Both the position numbers and the translations under genes were made by a program. From Deltaproteobacteria bacterium (GTDB lineage: Bacteria; Desulfobacterota; Desulfarculia; Desulfarculales; Desulfarculaceae): a stretch of 64,000 nt of DNA. The notes beneath the pieces were generated by a model. It saw only the letters and a list, made by a program, of their open reading frames with translations, searched no databases and was not told where the DNA came from. Positions within the stretch are counted from its first letter, which is position 1. The number at the start of each line of letters is the position of its first letter. This document shows, piece after piece, positions 33,515 through 42,872 of the stretch. The stretch spans positions 25,860 to 89,859 of the forward strand of contig JAHLLJ010000002.1 of the NCBI GenBank assembly GCA_020444205.1, given 5' to 3'.

Positions 33515-34412
33515 AACAGCCATCGTCCTGGCGGCCTTTGGGGTCAGCCTGCCCGAGGCCCTGCCCGGCATCACTAACGTTGTCCAGAGGGTGCGCCAGT
33601 CTTTTGCTTGCCCGGTGGAGGTCTGCTTCACCTCCAATATCGTGCGCGGCATGTGGCAGAAGCGCTTGGCCGATCCGCAATGGGTAAAGGACAATCATCA
33701 CACTCCGGACTATGTGCGCCGCATCAAGGGCCCCCTGGCCACCATAGCCGCCCTTCAGGACAGCGGGCATAAAACCCAGATCATCCAACCCTTGCATGTG
33801 TACGCGGGCGAGGAGTACCACGACCTGCGCAACTTTGTGGCCGCTTTGGCCAGTATAGAGACCATCAAGCCCAAATGGCGTCCTTTCCAAAAAGTGATGC
33901 TGGGGAGGCCCGCCTTAGGTGAGCCCGGGGTAAAGCACCCCTATCTACATGACATCGAGCGGGCGGCACAGGCTCTGGACGGTGATGTGCAAGAGGCCCG
34001 CGAGATGGGCGCGGCCTTGGTTTACGTAGGCCACGGCAACCATGTTTTTTCCACCGGCGTTTATCACGAAATGCAAATGATGTTGCAACAACGGCACCCT
34101 GATGTGGCCATAGAGATCGGCGCGGTTGAAGGCATGTTCGGCGTGGACTACGTGGCCGGCCGCCTTAGCGACTGGGGGGTAATGCGGGTATTGCTCAAGC
34201 CCCTCATGCTGGTGGCGGGGGTGCATGCCCGTGATGATATGGCCGGTGGTGCAAAAGACTCTTGGCGCTCGGTACTGGCTCAAATGGGCTTTAGAGTCGA
34301 ATGCCGCTTACAAGGCTTGGGTGAGATCGACGCCTGGGCCGGCATCTATGTGCAAAACATCAATGAATGCGCCGCCGAGGCGGGCATAGAACTGGAATGC
34401 GAGGCGGCATAA
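33507..34412 (+). CDS. cbiK: Sirohydrochlorin cobaltochelatase CbiK (cytoplasmic, ATP-independent)
   Basis: A 301-residue class II chelatase from the ATG at 33507; the longer frame runs into cbiH. Metal-site residues are visible: His in VYVGHGNHVFSTG (about residue 175), Glu in GAVEGMFGVDY and His in VAGVHARDDMAG. It inserts Co2+ into sirohydrochlorin without ATP at the start of the anaerobic pathway. There is no signal peptide, so this is the cytoplasmic form and not the periplasmic CbiK(P) of Desulfovibrio. It ends the operon 14 bases before riboswitch 3 with no terminator between, so read-through into riboswitch 3 is possible. Confidence 0.95.
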   Translation: MSKTAIVLAAFGVSLPEALPGITNVVQRVRQSFACPVEVCFTSNIVRGMWQKRLADPQWVKDNHHTPDYVRRIKGPLATIAALQDSGHKTQIIQPLHVYAGEEYHDLRNFVAALASIETIKPKWRPFQKVMLGRPALGEPGVKHPYLHDIERAAQALDGDVQEAREMGAALVYVGHGNHVFSTGVYHEMQMMLQQRHPDVAIEIGAVEGMFGVDYVAGRLSDWGVMRVLLKPLMLVAGVHARDDMAGGAKDSWRSVLAQMGFRVECRLQGLGEIDAWAGIYVQNINECAAEAGIELECEAA

Positions 34413-34426
34413 CTTAGGGAAAAAAT

Positions 34427-34589
34427 CAGGGCAAGCGCGCATCGGCGCTTGATCGGGAATCCCGTGAAAACCGGGAGCGGACCCGCCGCTGTAACCGGGG
34501 ACGAAAGCCGCGAAAATGCCACTGGCCTTTCAGGTCGGGAAGGCGCGGTGACTAGGATGATCCGGAAGCCAGAATACCGAACTGCCCTG
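34427..34589 (+). ncRNA. Cobalamin riboswitch 3 (leader of the exporter-TonB-CobN operon)
   Basis: All aptamer elements are present: GGGAATCCCGTGAAAACCGGG, GCGGACCCGCCGCTGTAACC, GACGAAAGCCGC, GCCACTG, GGGAAGGCGCGGTGA and AAGCCAGAAT. P1 pairs CAGGGCA (34427-34433) with TGCCCTG (34583-34589). It starts 14 bases after cbiK and I see no good promoter in between, so it may be read from the cbi transcript or from a promoter inside cbiK. A terminator follows at 34661. Confidence 0.93.
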
Positions 34590-34660
34590 ACATCATCGGC
34601 GCATCCCGTGGAGTGGATGTGAGCCGGTAAAGAGTCTTAAGCGCGTAATGCGGGAAATCG

Positions 34661-34693
34661 CCGGACTCTCCCACGGGAGTCCGGTTAATTTTT
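34661..34693 (+). terminator. Attenuator terminator of riboswitch 3
   Basis: CCGGACTC (34661-34668) pairs perfectly with GAGTCCGG (34677-34684), with extra loop pairing, followed by TTAATTTTT. The stem sequence is the same as that of the riboswitch 1 terminator, which suggests that the two leaders share an origin. Confidence 0.82.
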
Positions 34694-34705
34694 GAGGACG
34701 CTTGC

Positions 34706-35554
34706 ATGAGCACGGCGGTAATCGAGATACGAGGCCTGACCAAGTCCTACGGCAAGACCAGGGCGCTGCAAGGGTTGGACCTGACAGTGGAGCGGGGCGA
34801 GATATTCGGTTTCCTGGGGCCAAACGGCGCAGGCAAGACCACTACTTGTCGTGTCTTGACCACCTTGACCAAGCCAACCCTGGGAAAGGCGTCGGTGTCC
34901 GGCTTCGACGTGGTGCGTCAGCCGGTGCAAGCCAAGAGTGGCATGGGCGTGGTGGCCCAGCACACCAATGTGGACGGTGAGCTGAGCGTCTACGCCAACC
35001 TGAGACTGCACGGCCTGTTGCACCACATGCCCTCGGCCCTCAGAGAAAAACGCATAGACGAGTTGCTCGAGTTTGTGGGCCTGACCGACCGCCAGGGCGA
35101 TTTGGTGCGCCGTCTTTCCGGCGGACTCAAACGACGGCTGATGATCGCCCGGGCCCTGCTGCATGAACCCAAGGTGTTGTTTTTGGACGAGCCCACCGTG
35201 GGCCTCGACGCCCAGACCCGCCGCCGCATTTGGGACCTTATTCGACGTAGTCATCAAGCGGGAGTCACCATTATGCTCACCACCCATTACATCGAAGAAG
35301 CCGAATCCCTCTGTCACCGGGTGGGCATCATTGACAACGGCAAGCTGATTGCCCTGGACACTCCGGCCAGCCTATTGGCCAGCACCGGCAGCCACGTGGT
35401 GGAGGAGGTGGACGGCAGCGGGCGATGTTGCTTTTTCGATAGCCGTGAAAAGGCTTCGGCGCATGCGGCACGCACCTCGGCCACGGTGATAATCCGCCGG
35501 GCCAACCTGGAGGACGTTTTTATTCGCCTCACCGGGCGGAGGGTTCGGCCGTGA
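34706..35554 (+). CDS. ABC transporter ATP-binding protein (ABC-2 exporter type)
   Basis: A 282-residue ATPase with Walker A GPNGAGKTT (about residues 38-46), signature LSGGLKRRL (about 139-147), Walker B VLFLDEPTVGLDAQTRR (about 157-173) and an H-loop in TTHYIEEAE. The C-terminal tail resembles drug/polysaccharide exporters of the daunorubicin-resistance type. GAGGAC precedes the ATG at 34706, just after the riboswitch terminator. It overlaps its permease by four bases. It is the first gene of an operon with a TonB receptor and a CobN-type chelatase; the transported molecule is unknown. Confidence 0.92.
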   Translation: MSTAVIEIRGLTKSYGKTRALQGLDLTVERGEIFGFLGPNGAGKTTTCRVLTTLTKPTLGKASVSGFDVVRQPVQAKSGMGVVAQHTNVDGELSVYANLRLHGLLHHMPSALREKRIDELLEFVGLTDRQGDLVRRLSGGLKRRLMIARALLHEPKVLFLDEPTVGLDAQTRRRIWDLIRRSHQAGVTIMLTTHYIEEAESLCHRVGIIDNGKLIALDTPASLLASTGSHVVEEVDGSGRCCFFDSREKASAHAARTSATVIIRRANLEDVFIRLTGRRVRP

Positions 35555-36285
35555 GGGGGGTGTGGCCGATCTTTTACCGGGAGCTGTTGATTCTGCGCAG
35601 TCGCCTGTGGCGGCAGTTGGCTAATTACGCGGTCAGTCCCTTGCTCTACATCATCGCCTTCGGCTGGGGCATGGGTAGAGGGGTGACCATGGAAGGTGTC
35701 GAGTATCTGGCATACATGCTGCCGGGGCTCATGGCCCTGTCTTCCATGAGCCGCTCCTTCGGCATCTCTTCGGAGATAAACATTGCCCGTTTTTATTGGC
35801 ACACCTTTGAGGAGTTTCAGACTTCACCCATATCCCCAGCCGCTATCGCCTTGGGCGAGGTATTGGGCGGCATGGTGCGCGGTTTGCTCGGGGCGGTGGT
35901 GGTGGTCTGCTTGGCCCTGCTCAATGGGGTGAAGCTTCATTACGGCAGCGTGCTTTGGCTGGGCTTGCTCGTAAACTGTTTCATGTTCGCTTCGGCCGCG
36001 GTATGGGCGGCCATGGTGGTGCGTTCCCATGCTGATCAGTCCAATCTCACTGGGTTCATCATTACACCCATGTCCTTTTTGTGCGGCACCTTTTTCAGCT
36101 TGGACAAGCTGCCCGCATGGGCGGCGGCAGTCATCAACACCCTGCCGCTGACCCATGCCAGCCACTTCATACGAGCTTCGGCCCTGGGGCAAAGCCCGCC
36201 CTGGCTGTCCCTGGCGGTGATGGCTCTTTATGCGGCGGTATTTTTTGCCATGGCCGTGTGGCACGTGCGAAAGGCCAGCATCTGA
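35551..36285 (+). CDS. ABC-2 type transporter permease
   Basis: A 244-residue hydrophobic protein starting with GTG in a GTGA overlap with the ATPase gene. About six membrane segments are visible, with the ABC-2 signature region PMSFLCGTFFSLDKLPAWAAAVINTLPLTHASHFIRA near residues 170-207. It pairs with the upstream ATPase as an exporter. Its stop overlaps the ATG of the TonB receptor, so the exporter is translationally tied to the uptake and chelatase genes. Confidence 0.9.
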   Translation: MRGVWPIFYRELLILRSRLWRQLANYAVSPLLYIIAFGWGMGRGVTMEGVEYLAYMLPGLMALSSMSRSFGISSEINIARFYWHTFEEFQTSPISPAAIALGEVLGGMVRGLLGAVVVVCLALLNGVKLHYGSVLWLGLLVNCFMFASAAVWAAMVVRSHADQSNLTGFIITPMSFLCGTFFSLDKLPAWAAAVINTLPLTHASHFIRASALGQSPPWLSLAVMALYAAVFFAMAVWHVRKASI

Positions 36286-38042
36286 TGGGCGCCGCGAGGA
36301 TCATTAAAAGGGCTTGGCTCTGCTTGTGCCTGCTGGTCCTGTTGGTTTCGGCCGGCCCATCCTTATCCGCCGGTTTGCCTGATGGCGACGCCGTGGAACT
36401 GGACTCCGAGATCATAAGTGAGCAAAAGGTGCGTACCGTGCAGGAGCTATTGAACCTGATACCAGGGGTCAAGGCTGGCAGCTCCTCAGTGAGCATCCGT
36501 GGAAACTCCTCGGTGGCCGTTTTCCTGGACGGCATGAGCCTGATCAACACCGCCAGCGCCCATCGTAGCGTGAAGTGGGACTTGGTGTCCCTGGAGGATA
36601 TCGCCAGCCTGAGGATCCTAAAAGGCGGCGGCGCGGTGGCCTATGGCGATAACTCCAGCGGTGGGGTGATTATCATAAAAACCAAAAGCGTTGACCGCAC
36701 CAAGGCCAACCTGTCTTTTGAAGCTGGAAACCAGAACTACTGGCGGGCGCGCGGCAACCTTACCCAAAAGACAGGTCCTTGGGGGCTAGCGCTTAACGGC
36801 GATTATTTCACCACCGACGGCTTTCGGGTGAACGGAGACAAGGAGCAGGGCAGGGCGGGAATCAAGCTCTCTTGGGCGCCGGAAGCCTGGATGCGTTGGG
36901 CCGGGCCGGATTCGGCGGCTCCAACCTTGGCCGCGGACTATGGCGAGACGCGCAGAGGCAGCCCTGGATTGCCAAAATACGCCACGCCTCACGCCCGCTC
37001 CCGGGACGAGGCCCTAGGCGTTTCACTCAACTTCAAGGCCTTGGGGTGGAAGAACGCCACCTCCTTCACCCATTTCCAAAACGACTATACCAACCCTGAC
37101 TCGGGCACCTATACCAAGTTGCGCAGCTGGAGCATAAAGGAGGACCTGCGCAAGGGCTTCAAGCTCCCCCTGCTGGGCCGGATCAGCACCGGCCTCATGC
37201 TCTCCCAGGCTCATGCCCAGGGCAACAAAGTGCAGGCGGTGGACGAGCAGAGCTACAGCCTCTTCGGCATTAAGAGCTACCGATTCAAGGCTGTGCCGGT
37301 GAGGTTGAACCTAGGCCTGCGGGCCAACCTGTATTCGGCTTTTGACACGGCGGTGAATCCCGAGGTAAAGGCCGTTTGGAAAAAGGGCATGCTCAGGCTG
37401 GAAGCGGGCTTTCAGATGACCAACAACACCCCCACCTTCCGTCAGCGTTTTTATGAAACCTCCAGCACCAAACCAAATCCCGGCTTGGGCATGGAGTACG
37501 GCACCAACTACAGCTTCGGGGCCAGTTTTAGACCGATTGATTGGTTTATGGTATCGGCAACCGTCTTTTACAACCAGATCAACGACCGCATCACCTACAT
37601 GCGCGGCAATGATGGAGTGGGTCAGTACCAGAACGTAGGTGAGACCCACCTCAGCGGGGTGGACGCCTTTATGTCCTTCACGCCTTTTGATTGGCTGGTG
37701 TTTCGGCCCTCATATACCTACCTGGAAGCCATCAACGACGACACCGGGCTGTGGCTGTCGGCCAAGCCGCGTCACAAGCTCAAGGCCAACCTGCAGCTGC
37801 GGCCCTGGCCGGGCCTGATGTTGGCTTGCCAAGGCACCTACAGTTCCATGGTCTACACCAACGCGGCCAACAGCACTACGGCGCCGTCCTATTTCACTTT
37901 GGACGCTTGGGGCGAGTACAGCCTGGGCCCGGCCCGCTGGTTCTTTCGCGTAGAGAACCTGATGGACGAGGACTACCTCTACGCCGACGGCTACCCCGCT
38001 CCGCCTCGCACCTGGTGGCTGGGCATGGGATGGGATTTCTAG
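36285..38042 (+). CDS. TonB-dependent outer-membrane receptor
   Basis: A 585-residue receptor beginning at the ATG at 36285 that overlaps the permease stop; the longer open frame from 36081 lies inside the permease gene. A signal peptide is evident (ARIIKRAWLCLCLLVLLVSAGPSLSAG). The plug domain follows (TVQELLNLIPGVKAGSSSVSIRG...VFLDGM..., LRILKGGGAVAYGDNSSGGVIIIKTKS, about residues 45-145), then a beta-barrel ending in the aromatic MGWDF. The N-terminal TonB box is not clear. It would import a scarce ligand, by context a corrinoid, heme or metal complex. The barrel is short for a TonB receptor (BtuB is about 590 residues). Confidence 0.92.
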   Translation: MGAARIIKRAWLCLCLLVLLVSAGPSLSAGLPDGDAVELDSEIISEQKVRTVQELLNLIPGVKAGSSSVSIRGNSSVAVFLDGMSLINTASAHRSVKWDLVSLEDIASLRILKGGGAVAYGDNSSGGVIIIKTKSVDRTKANLSFEAGNQNYWRARGNLTQKTGPWGLALNGDYFTTDGFRVNGDKEQGRAGIKLSWAPEAWMRWAGPDSAAPTLAADYGETRRGSPGLPKYATPHARSRDEALGVSLNFKALGWKNATSFTHFQNDYTNPDSGTYTKLRSWSIKEDLRKGFKLPLLGRISTGLMLSQAHAQGNKVQAVDEQSYSLFGIKSYRFKAVPVRLNLGLRANLYSAFDTAVNPEVKAVWKKGMLRLEAGFQMTNNTPTFRQRFYETSSTKPNPGLGMEYGTNYSFGASFRPIDWFMVSATVFYNQINDRITYMRGNDGVGQYQNVGETHLSGVDAFMSFTPFDWLVFRPSYTYLEAINDDTGLWLSAKPRHKLKANLQLRPWPGLMLACQGTYSSMVYTNAANSTTAPSYFTLDAWGEYSLGPARWFFRVENLMDEDYLYADGYPAPPRTWWLGMGWDF

Positions 38043-38044
38043 TC

Positions 38045-39097
38045 ATGAGGCGCCGTAGACCGCCGATTATAAGGCACTTGGTGCTGTGGCTGACCACCGC
38101 CTGCAATCTCAATTGCGCCTATTGCTACCGCGGTGACCCCAGCAAAGTTCTGGCCCTGGACCGGGACATGGTGCGCCGCGCCCTTAGCTTGGCCGCGGCG
38201 GGCGGCGGACCCTTGCACGTGCAGATGGCCGGTGGTGAGCCCACCCTGGTGCCGGAGCTCATGGAAACCGTGGCCCGCGAAGTGCACCGCCTGGAGGTCC
38301 CTACCACCCTGGCGGTGCAGACCAATGGCGTGGCTCTGGACCATGCCATGGCCCGTCTATTCAAACGCTGGAGTATAGGAGTTGGGGTCAGCTTGGACGG
38401 GCCGCCCGAAGTGCAGGAACGCCTGCGAGGCCGGGCGCCAGAGGTCTGGCAAGGCTTGGAAGAGCTTAACCGGGCCGAGGTGGACTTTGGCGTTACCGCC
38501 GTGGTCTGCGCAGAAAACCTAATTGAGTTGCCCCGCTTGGCCATGCTGCTGGGGCACTGGACTCACGCGCGGGGCCTGGGCCTGGACCTTCTGGTACGCA
38601 GGGGCCGCGCCATGCAGGGCGGACCCAGCATGGCCGAGCCCGAAGCCCTTATCCGAGCCATGCAGGAGCTGGCCGGCGCGGTGGCCTGGATCAGCAGTCA
38701 GCGGCGCAGGCCCCTGGTGTTGCGCGAGCAGAAACGATTGCAAAACTTATTGCACCCCTTTTGCCAAGCTGCCTTGGGAGCCTCCCTGGCGGTTCATCCT
38801 GATGGAAGTTTGTATCCCTGTGGCCAGACCATGGGCGACGAGGACTGCGAGATGGGCACTTTGGACCGGCCCGACTTCACCCGCGCCGCCGCCCTGGCCG
38901 CTTATCGCCTGGAGCAAGATGATTGCGCCAGCTGTCCCTTGGAGGCGCGTTGCCCTGGCGAGTGCCCCAGCCGCCTTAAGTACAACGGTCCTCAGGGGCG
39001 GGTCCTGGCCTGCGCTTTGCTGCAAGGATTGACCAGGGCGGCGGGCTCTCCTTGGCATCCCCCCCGCCTCAAGGAGTACAGACATGCCGCAGCTTGA
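38045..39097 (+). CDS. Radical SAM protein with SPASM-type C-terminus
   Basis: A 350-residue radical SAM enzyme. The cluster motif is C20-x3-C24-x2-C27 (TACNLNCAYCYRG), followed by MAGGEPTLVPEL and a TIM-barrel pattern. The C-terminus has a cysteine-rich SPASM-like region (PCGQTMGDEDC...DDCASCPLEARCPGECPSR, about residues 258-318) for auxiliary clusters. Such proteins modify peptides or cofactors. It is the third non-transport gene of the riboswitch 3 operon, 2 bases after the TonB receptor and overlapping cobN by 14 bases. A related radical SAM gene lay next to the chelatase ATPase genes at 62226, now truncated, so the pairing with a chelatase seems meaningful. Substrate unknown. Confidence 0.9.
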   Translation: MRRRRPPIIRHLVLWLTTACNLNCAYCYRGDPSKVLALDRDMVRRALSLAAAGGGPLHVQMAGGEPTLVPELMETVAREVHRLEVPTTLAVQTNGVALDHAMARLFKRWSIGVGVSLDGPPEVQERLRGRAPEVWQGLEELNRAEVDFGVTAVVCAENLIELPRLAMLLGHWTHARGLGLDLLVRRGRAMQGGPSMAEPEALIRAMQELAGAVAWISSQRRRPLVLREQKRLQNLLHPFCQAALGASLAVHPDGSLYPCGQTMGDEDCEMGTLDRPDFTRAAALAAYRLEQDDCASCPLEARCPGECPSRLKYNGPQGRVLACALLQGLTRAAGSPWHPPRLKEYRHAAA

Positions 39098-42000
39098 TCT
39101 GGTCTACTTCAGCACCACCTCCAACGACCTGCCCAACCTTATCCAAGCAGCAAAAAGCCTGCGCGAGCAGGGCGTAAATATAGCACTCAGGGCCTTTACC
39201 AAACCTCAACTTTTGAGTGAGGAAGACAAGCGCAAGTTCGTGGCTAAGGCCCTGCAGGCCAATGCGGTGGTGGTCACCCTAATGGGAGGCGAGAGCTCCT
39301 GCCCGGTGTGGGACCAACTTCTCGTTGCTCTGGGTGAAGCGCGCCGAGCAGGAGATGCACCATATTTTCATGTGCAGCCCACCGGTGCCAACCAGGAGGC
39401 CTGGCAAGCAGCGGTGGATCATGCCGATGGCTTAGACGGCGGCTCCTGGCAAGACCTGAACGCCTATTACCGTCACGGCGGGCGGGGCAACGCTGAACAG
39501 CTCCTGCGCTTGCTGTGCAACGCGGCCACCGGGGCCTCTTTGCCCCTGCTTCCTCCAGAGGTGCCTCCCACCGAAGGGGTTTATCACCCTGACTGGCCGG
39601 GCAGCCCGCCCCTGGAGGACTACCTGGCCTCTTTGGACCCGGCCAAGCCGCTCATCGGCATCTGGTTCTATCAGAACCTGTGGGTCAACAGAGCGGTGAA
39701 ACACATCGACGCCCTCATCCACGAAGTGGAGGCCCAGGGCGGTGAGGCTCTGGCTGTGTTCCACTACCGCTTCATGGATCAGGTGGTGGGTAACCTGGGG
39801 GCGGACGAGGTGGCTGAGCGCTTTTTCCGCCGCGACGGCAAGACCATCATCGACGCCTTATTGAGCCCCATGATGTTCAGTCTGGGCATGGCCTCGGAAA
39901 AATATCATGGCATCCTGAAGCATCTGGACGTGCCGGTGATCCAGGCGGTGAGCACCATGCAACCGGTGGAGCAGTGGCGCGAAAGTATGCAGGGACTCAG
40001 CGCCATGGACGTGACCATGTCCCTGGCCCAGCCCGAGTTCGACGGGAATTTGATCTCCGCGCCGGTGGCCTCTAAACAAGAAACCAGGCGCGATCCTATT
40101 AGCGGAGCGGCCCTGGCCGAGTACCTGCCCATCCCCGACCGGGTGGCCCAGGCGGTGTCCTTGACCTTGAACTGGGCCGCCCTGCGGCGCAAGCCCAATA
40201 GCGAAAAGCGGGTGGCTATCGTCTTTCACCACTATCCGCCTCGCAACGACCGCATCGGCTGCGCCGCGGGGTTGGACAGCTTTGCCAGTGTGCAGGACCT
40301 GCTACGGCGCATGGCCGAGGGAGGCTACCGCTTGGAGGACACCTTCCAAGGCGAGGACGTCTTGGCCCATGCCCTGCTGGCGGGCATGACCGGGGACCGT
40401 CGTTGGTTGCCTCCAGAGGAGATGGCCCGGCGGGCGGCGGCCACCGTGGGCAGCACCCATTTCCATCCCTGGCACGAGGCTCTGCCCGAGGCAGTGCAGG
40501 CCAAGATGGTGGCCGACTGGGGGTCCATGCCCGGCGAGCTGTTCACCCACGACGGCAAGCTGCTGGTCCCCGGCCTGGTGACCGGTAACGTGTTCATCTC
40601 CATGCAGCCGCCACGCGGCTTTTTGGAGCAGGCGGACAAGATTTACCACGACCCACATCTGTCGCCGCCCCATCACTATCTGGCCTTTTACCGCTGGATC
40701 AAATACGTGTTCAAAGCCGACGTGGTGCTGCACATCGGCAAACACGGCTCCCTGGAGTGGCTGCCCGGTAAGGGAACCGGCCTCAGCCGAGAGTGCTATC
40801 CCGAGCTGGCCATCATGGACCTGCCCAACGTTTACCCCTACATCATCAACGATCCGGGGGAAGGCACCCAGGCCAAGCGGCGCTCGGCCGCCTGCATCAT
40901 CGACCACATGACTCCGGTGATGGTCAACGCTGATCTGTACGAAGACCTGGCCCAGGTGGACAACCTGATCAAGGAGTACAACGAGGCCCGCGTGGAAGAT
41001 CCCGGCAAGCTGGAAATTCTACGCCCCATGCTCTGGAACGCGGTGGAAAAGGCCGATTTGCAGCGCGACCTGGAAATGGACCAGGAGCAGGCCTTGGCCG
41101 ACTTCGAGGCCTTCCTGGAGAAGCTGCACGCCTATTTAGGAGAGATGGCCGACACCCTGATCAACGATGGTTTGCACATCATGGGCCGTCCGCCCCAGGG
41201 CCAGGCCTTGACTGACTGCCTGGCCCAGCTCACCCGCCTGGCCAACGGCGAGGCTCCCTCCCTGCGCCAGGCGGTGCTGGCCGCCCAGGGTCATGACTAT
41301 GACTTCGTGCTGGAAAAGCGGGGACAAGTTCTCTCCCCAGGCGGTCTCACCGGAGGCCAGGTTATCGCTCAAGCTCAGGAGCAGTGTCTGGAACTGCTGC
41401 GCGCCATGGCCGAGAGGGACTACCAGCCCGAGGCTGCTGAAGCGGTTACCGAGACTGTCTTGGGCAAGAACCATCCTGCCGTGGCCGAGGCCCTGCGCTA
41501 CGCGGTCCAGGAGGTGTTACCCCGGCTATTGGCCATCACCGAGGAGACTGACGCTTGCCTGGCGGCTATGGATGGTCGCCATGTGGCTCCAGGTCCCTCC
41601 GGGGCACCCAGCCGAGGCCAGGTGGAGGTGCTGCCCACGGGGCGCAATTTTTTTTCCGTGGACCCCCAGAAGATACCCACCCCGGCTGCCTGGAAGGTGG
41701 GCAAGGCCCTGGGCGAAGCCATGCTGGAGCGGCATCTGAAGGACCACGGCCGCTATCCCGAGAACATCGGCTTCATCCTCTGGGCCAGCCCAACCATGCG
41801 CAACAAGGGCGACGACGTGGCCGAGATCCTTTGGCTCATGGGCCTCAAGCCGATGTGGCAGCAGGGTTCGGGCAATGTGCGCGGCCTGGCGGTGATACCT
41901 CTGAGCGAGTTGGGCCGCCCTCGTCTAGACGTCACTCCCCGTATGTCCGGCATCTTTCGCGATGCCTTCCCTACGGTGGTGGAGCTGTTGGACAAGGGCG

Positions 42001-42872
42001 TGCGCATGGCGGCCGCCCTTCAGGAAGACACGGCCATGAACTACCTACGAGCCCACGTGGTGAATGATTCGGCCTTGTACCGCCAAGAGGGATTGGACGA
42101 TGAACAGGCCTTTCGCCGTGCCACCCTGCGCCTGTTCGGCGCTCCGCCTGGGGCATATGGAGCGGGAGTGGCCGCCCTAATGGAGGCCAAGAACTGGAAA
42201 GACATACACGACATCGGCGACGTGTTCGTGGGCTGGTCCTCCTATGCCTACGGCCAGGGAGTGAACGGCATCAAACAGGAGAGCGCCTATCGCCGGTTGC
42301 TGGGGCGCATGGACGTGACCGTGAAGAACGAGGACAGCCGAGAGTACGACATGATGTCCTGCACGGACTTCTACTCCTATCACGGCGGGCTCATTGCCGC
42401 GGTGCGCTCGGTGCGCGGCCAGGCCCCGGAGTCATTCGCCGGTGACAGCTCTGACCCCGAGCGGGTCAAGGTGCGCACCGCCGCCGAGGAGGCCAAGCAT
42501 GTATTCCGCTCACGCCTGCTCAATCCCAAGTGGGTGCGCGGCCTGATGCGCCACGGATACAAGGGCGCGGGCGACGTTTCCAAGGCGGTGGACGTGGCCT
42601 TTGGCTGGGACGCCACCGCCGATGTGGTGGATGACTTCATGTACGAGCGCCTGGCCCAGCGGGTTGCCTTTGATCCCGAGGTGCGTCGCTGGATGGAGCA
42701 GGTAAACCCCTCCGCCCTACACAACATTGCCGAGAAGCTATTGGAAGCCATAGGTAGGGGAATGTGGCAGGCCGAGGAAGAGACTCACCAGAGGCTTCTG
42801 GATCTGTATCTGCAAACCGAGGGAGAGGTGGAGCAGGCCATGGACCCGGAGCAGGACGGAGCGAGGTCATGA
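39084..42872 (+). CDS. cobN: CobN-type large chelatase subunit (CobN/BchH family)
   Basis: A 1262-residue protein, the normal length for CobN. Conserved blocks include FHHYPPRNDRIGCAAGLDSF (about residues 380-399), HIGKHGSLEWLPGKGTGLS (about 550-568), WASPTMRNKGDDVAEILWLMG (about 897-917) and a GWSSYAYGQG segment. In aerobic bacteria CobN with CobS and CobT inserts cobalt into hydrogenobyrinate diamide. Anaerobes often pair CobN-like proteins with ChlI/ChlD, both of which are encoded at 59102-62219. Because CbiK already provides early cobalt insertion, this protein may have another metal or act in reverse on an imported tetrapyrrole, as reported for HmuS of Bacteroides. Family secure; the direction and metal are inference. 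It overlaps the next gene by four bases. Confidence 0.92.
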   Translation: MPQLDLVYFSTTSNDLPNLIQAAKSLREQGVNIALRAFTKPQLLSEEDKRKFVAKALQANAVVVTLMGGESSCPVWDQLLVALGEARRAGDAPYFHVQPTGANQEAWQAAVDHADGLDGGSWQDLNAYYRHGGRGNAEQLLRLLCNAATGASLPLLPPEVPPTEGVYHPDWPGSPPLEDYLASLDPAKPLIGIWFYQNLWVNRAVKHIDALIHEVEAQGGEALAVFHYRFMDQVVGNLGADEVAERFFRRDGKTIIDALLSPMMFSLGMASEKYHGILKHLDVPVIQAVSTMQPVEQWRESMQGLSAMDVTMSLAQPEFDGNLISAPVASKQETRRDPISGAALAEYLPIPDRVAQAVSLTLNWAALRRKPNSEKRVAIVFHHYPPRNDRIGCAAGLDSFASVQDLLRRMAEGGYRLEDTFQGEDVLAHALLAGMTGDRRWLPPEEMARRAAATVGSTHFHPWHEALPEAVQAKMVADWGSMPGELFTHDGKLLVPGLVTGNVFISMQPPRGFLEQADKIYHDPHLSPPHHYLAFYRWIKYVFKADVVLHIGKHGSLEWLPGKGTGLSRECYPELAIMDLPNVYPYIINDPGEGTQAKRRSAACIIDHMTPVMVNADLYEDLAQVDNLIKEYNEARVEDPGKLEILRPMLWNAVEKADLQRDLEMDQEQALADFEAFLEKLHAYLGEMADTLINDGLHIMGRPPQGQALTDCLAQLTRLANGEAPSLRQAVLAAQGHDYDFVLEKRGQVLSPGGLTGGQVIAQAQEQCLELLRAMAERDYQPEAAEAVTETVLGKNHPAVAEALRYAVQEVLPRLLAITEETDACLAAMDGRHVAPGPSGAPSRGQVEVLPTGRNFFSVDPQKIPTPAAWKVGKALGEAMLERHLKDHGRYPENIGFILWASPTMRNKGDDVAEILWLMGLKPMWQQGSGNVRGLAVIPLSELGRPRLDVTPRMSGIFRDAFPTVVELLDKGVRMAAALQEDTAMNYLRAHVVNDSALYRQEGLDDEQAFRRATLRLFGAPPGAYGAGVAALMEAKNWKDIHDIGDVFVGWSSYAYGQGVNGIKQESAYRRLLGRMDVTVKNEDSREYDMMSCTDFYSYHGGLIAAVRSVRGQAPESFAGDSSDPERVKVRTAAEEAKHVFRSRLLNPKWVRGLMRHGYKGAGDVSKAVDVAFGWDATADVVDDFMYERLAQRVAFDPEVRRWMEQVNPSALHNIAEKLLEAIGRGMWQAEEETHQRLLDLYLQTEGEVEQAMDPEQDGARS

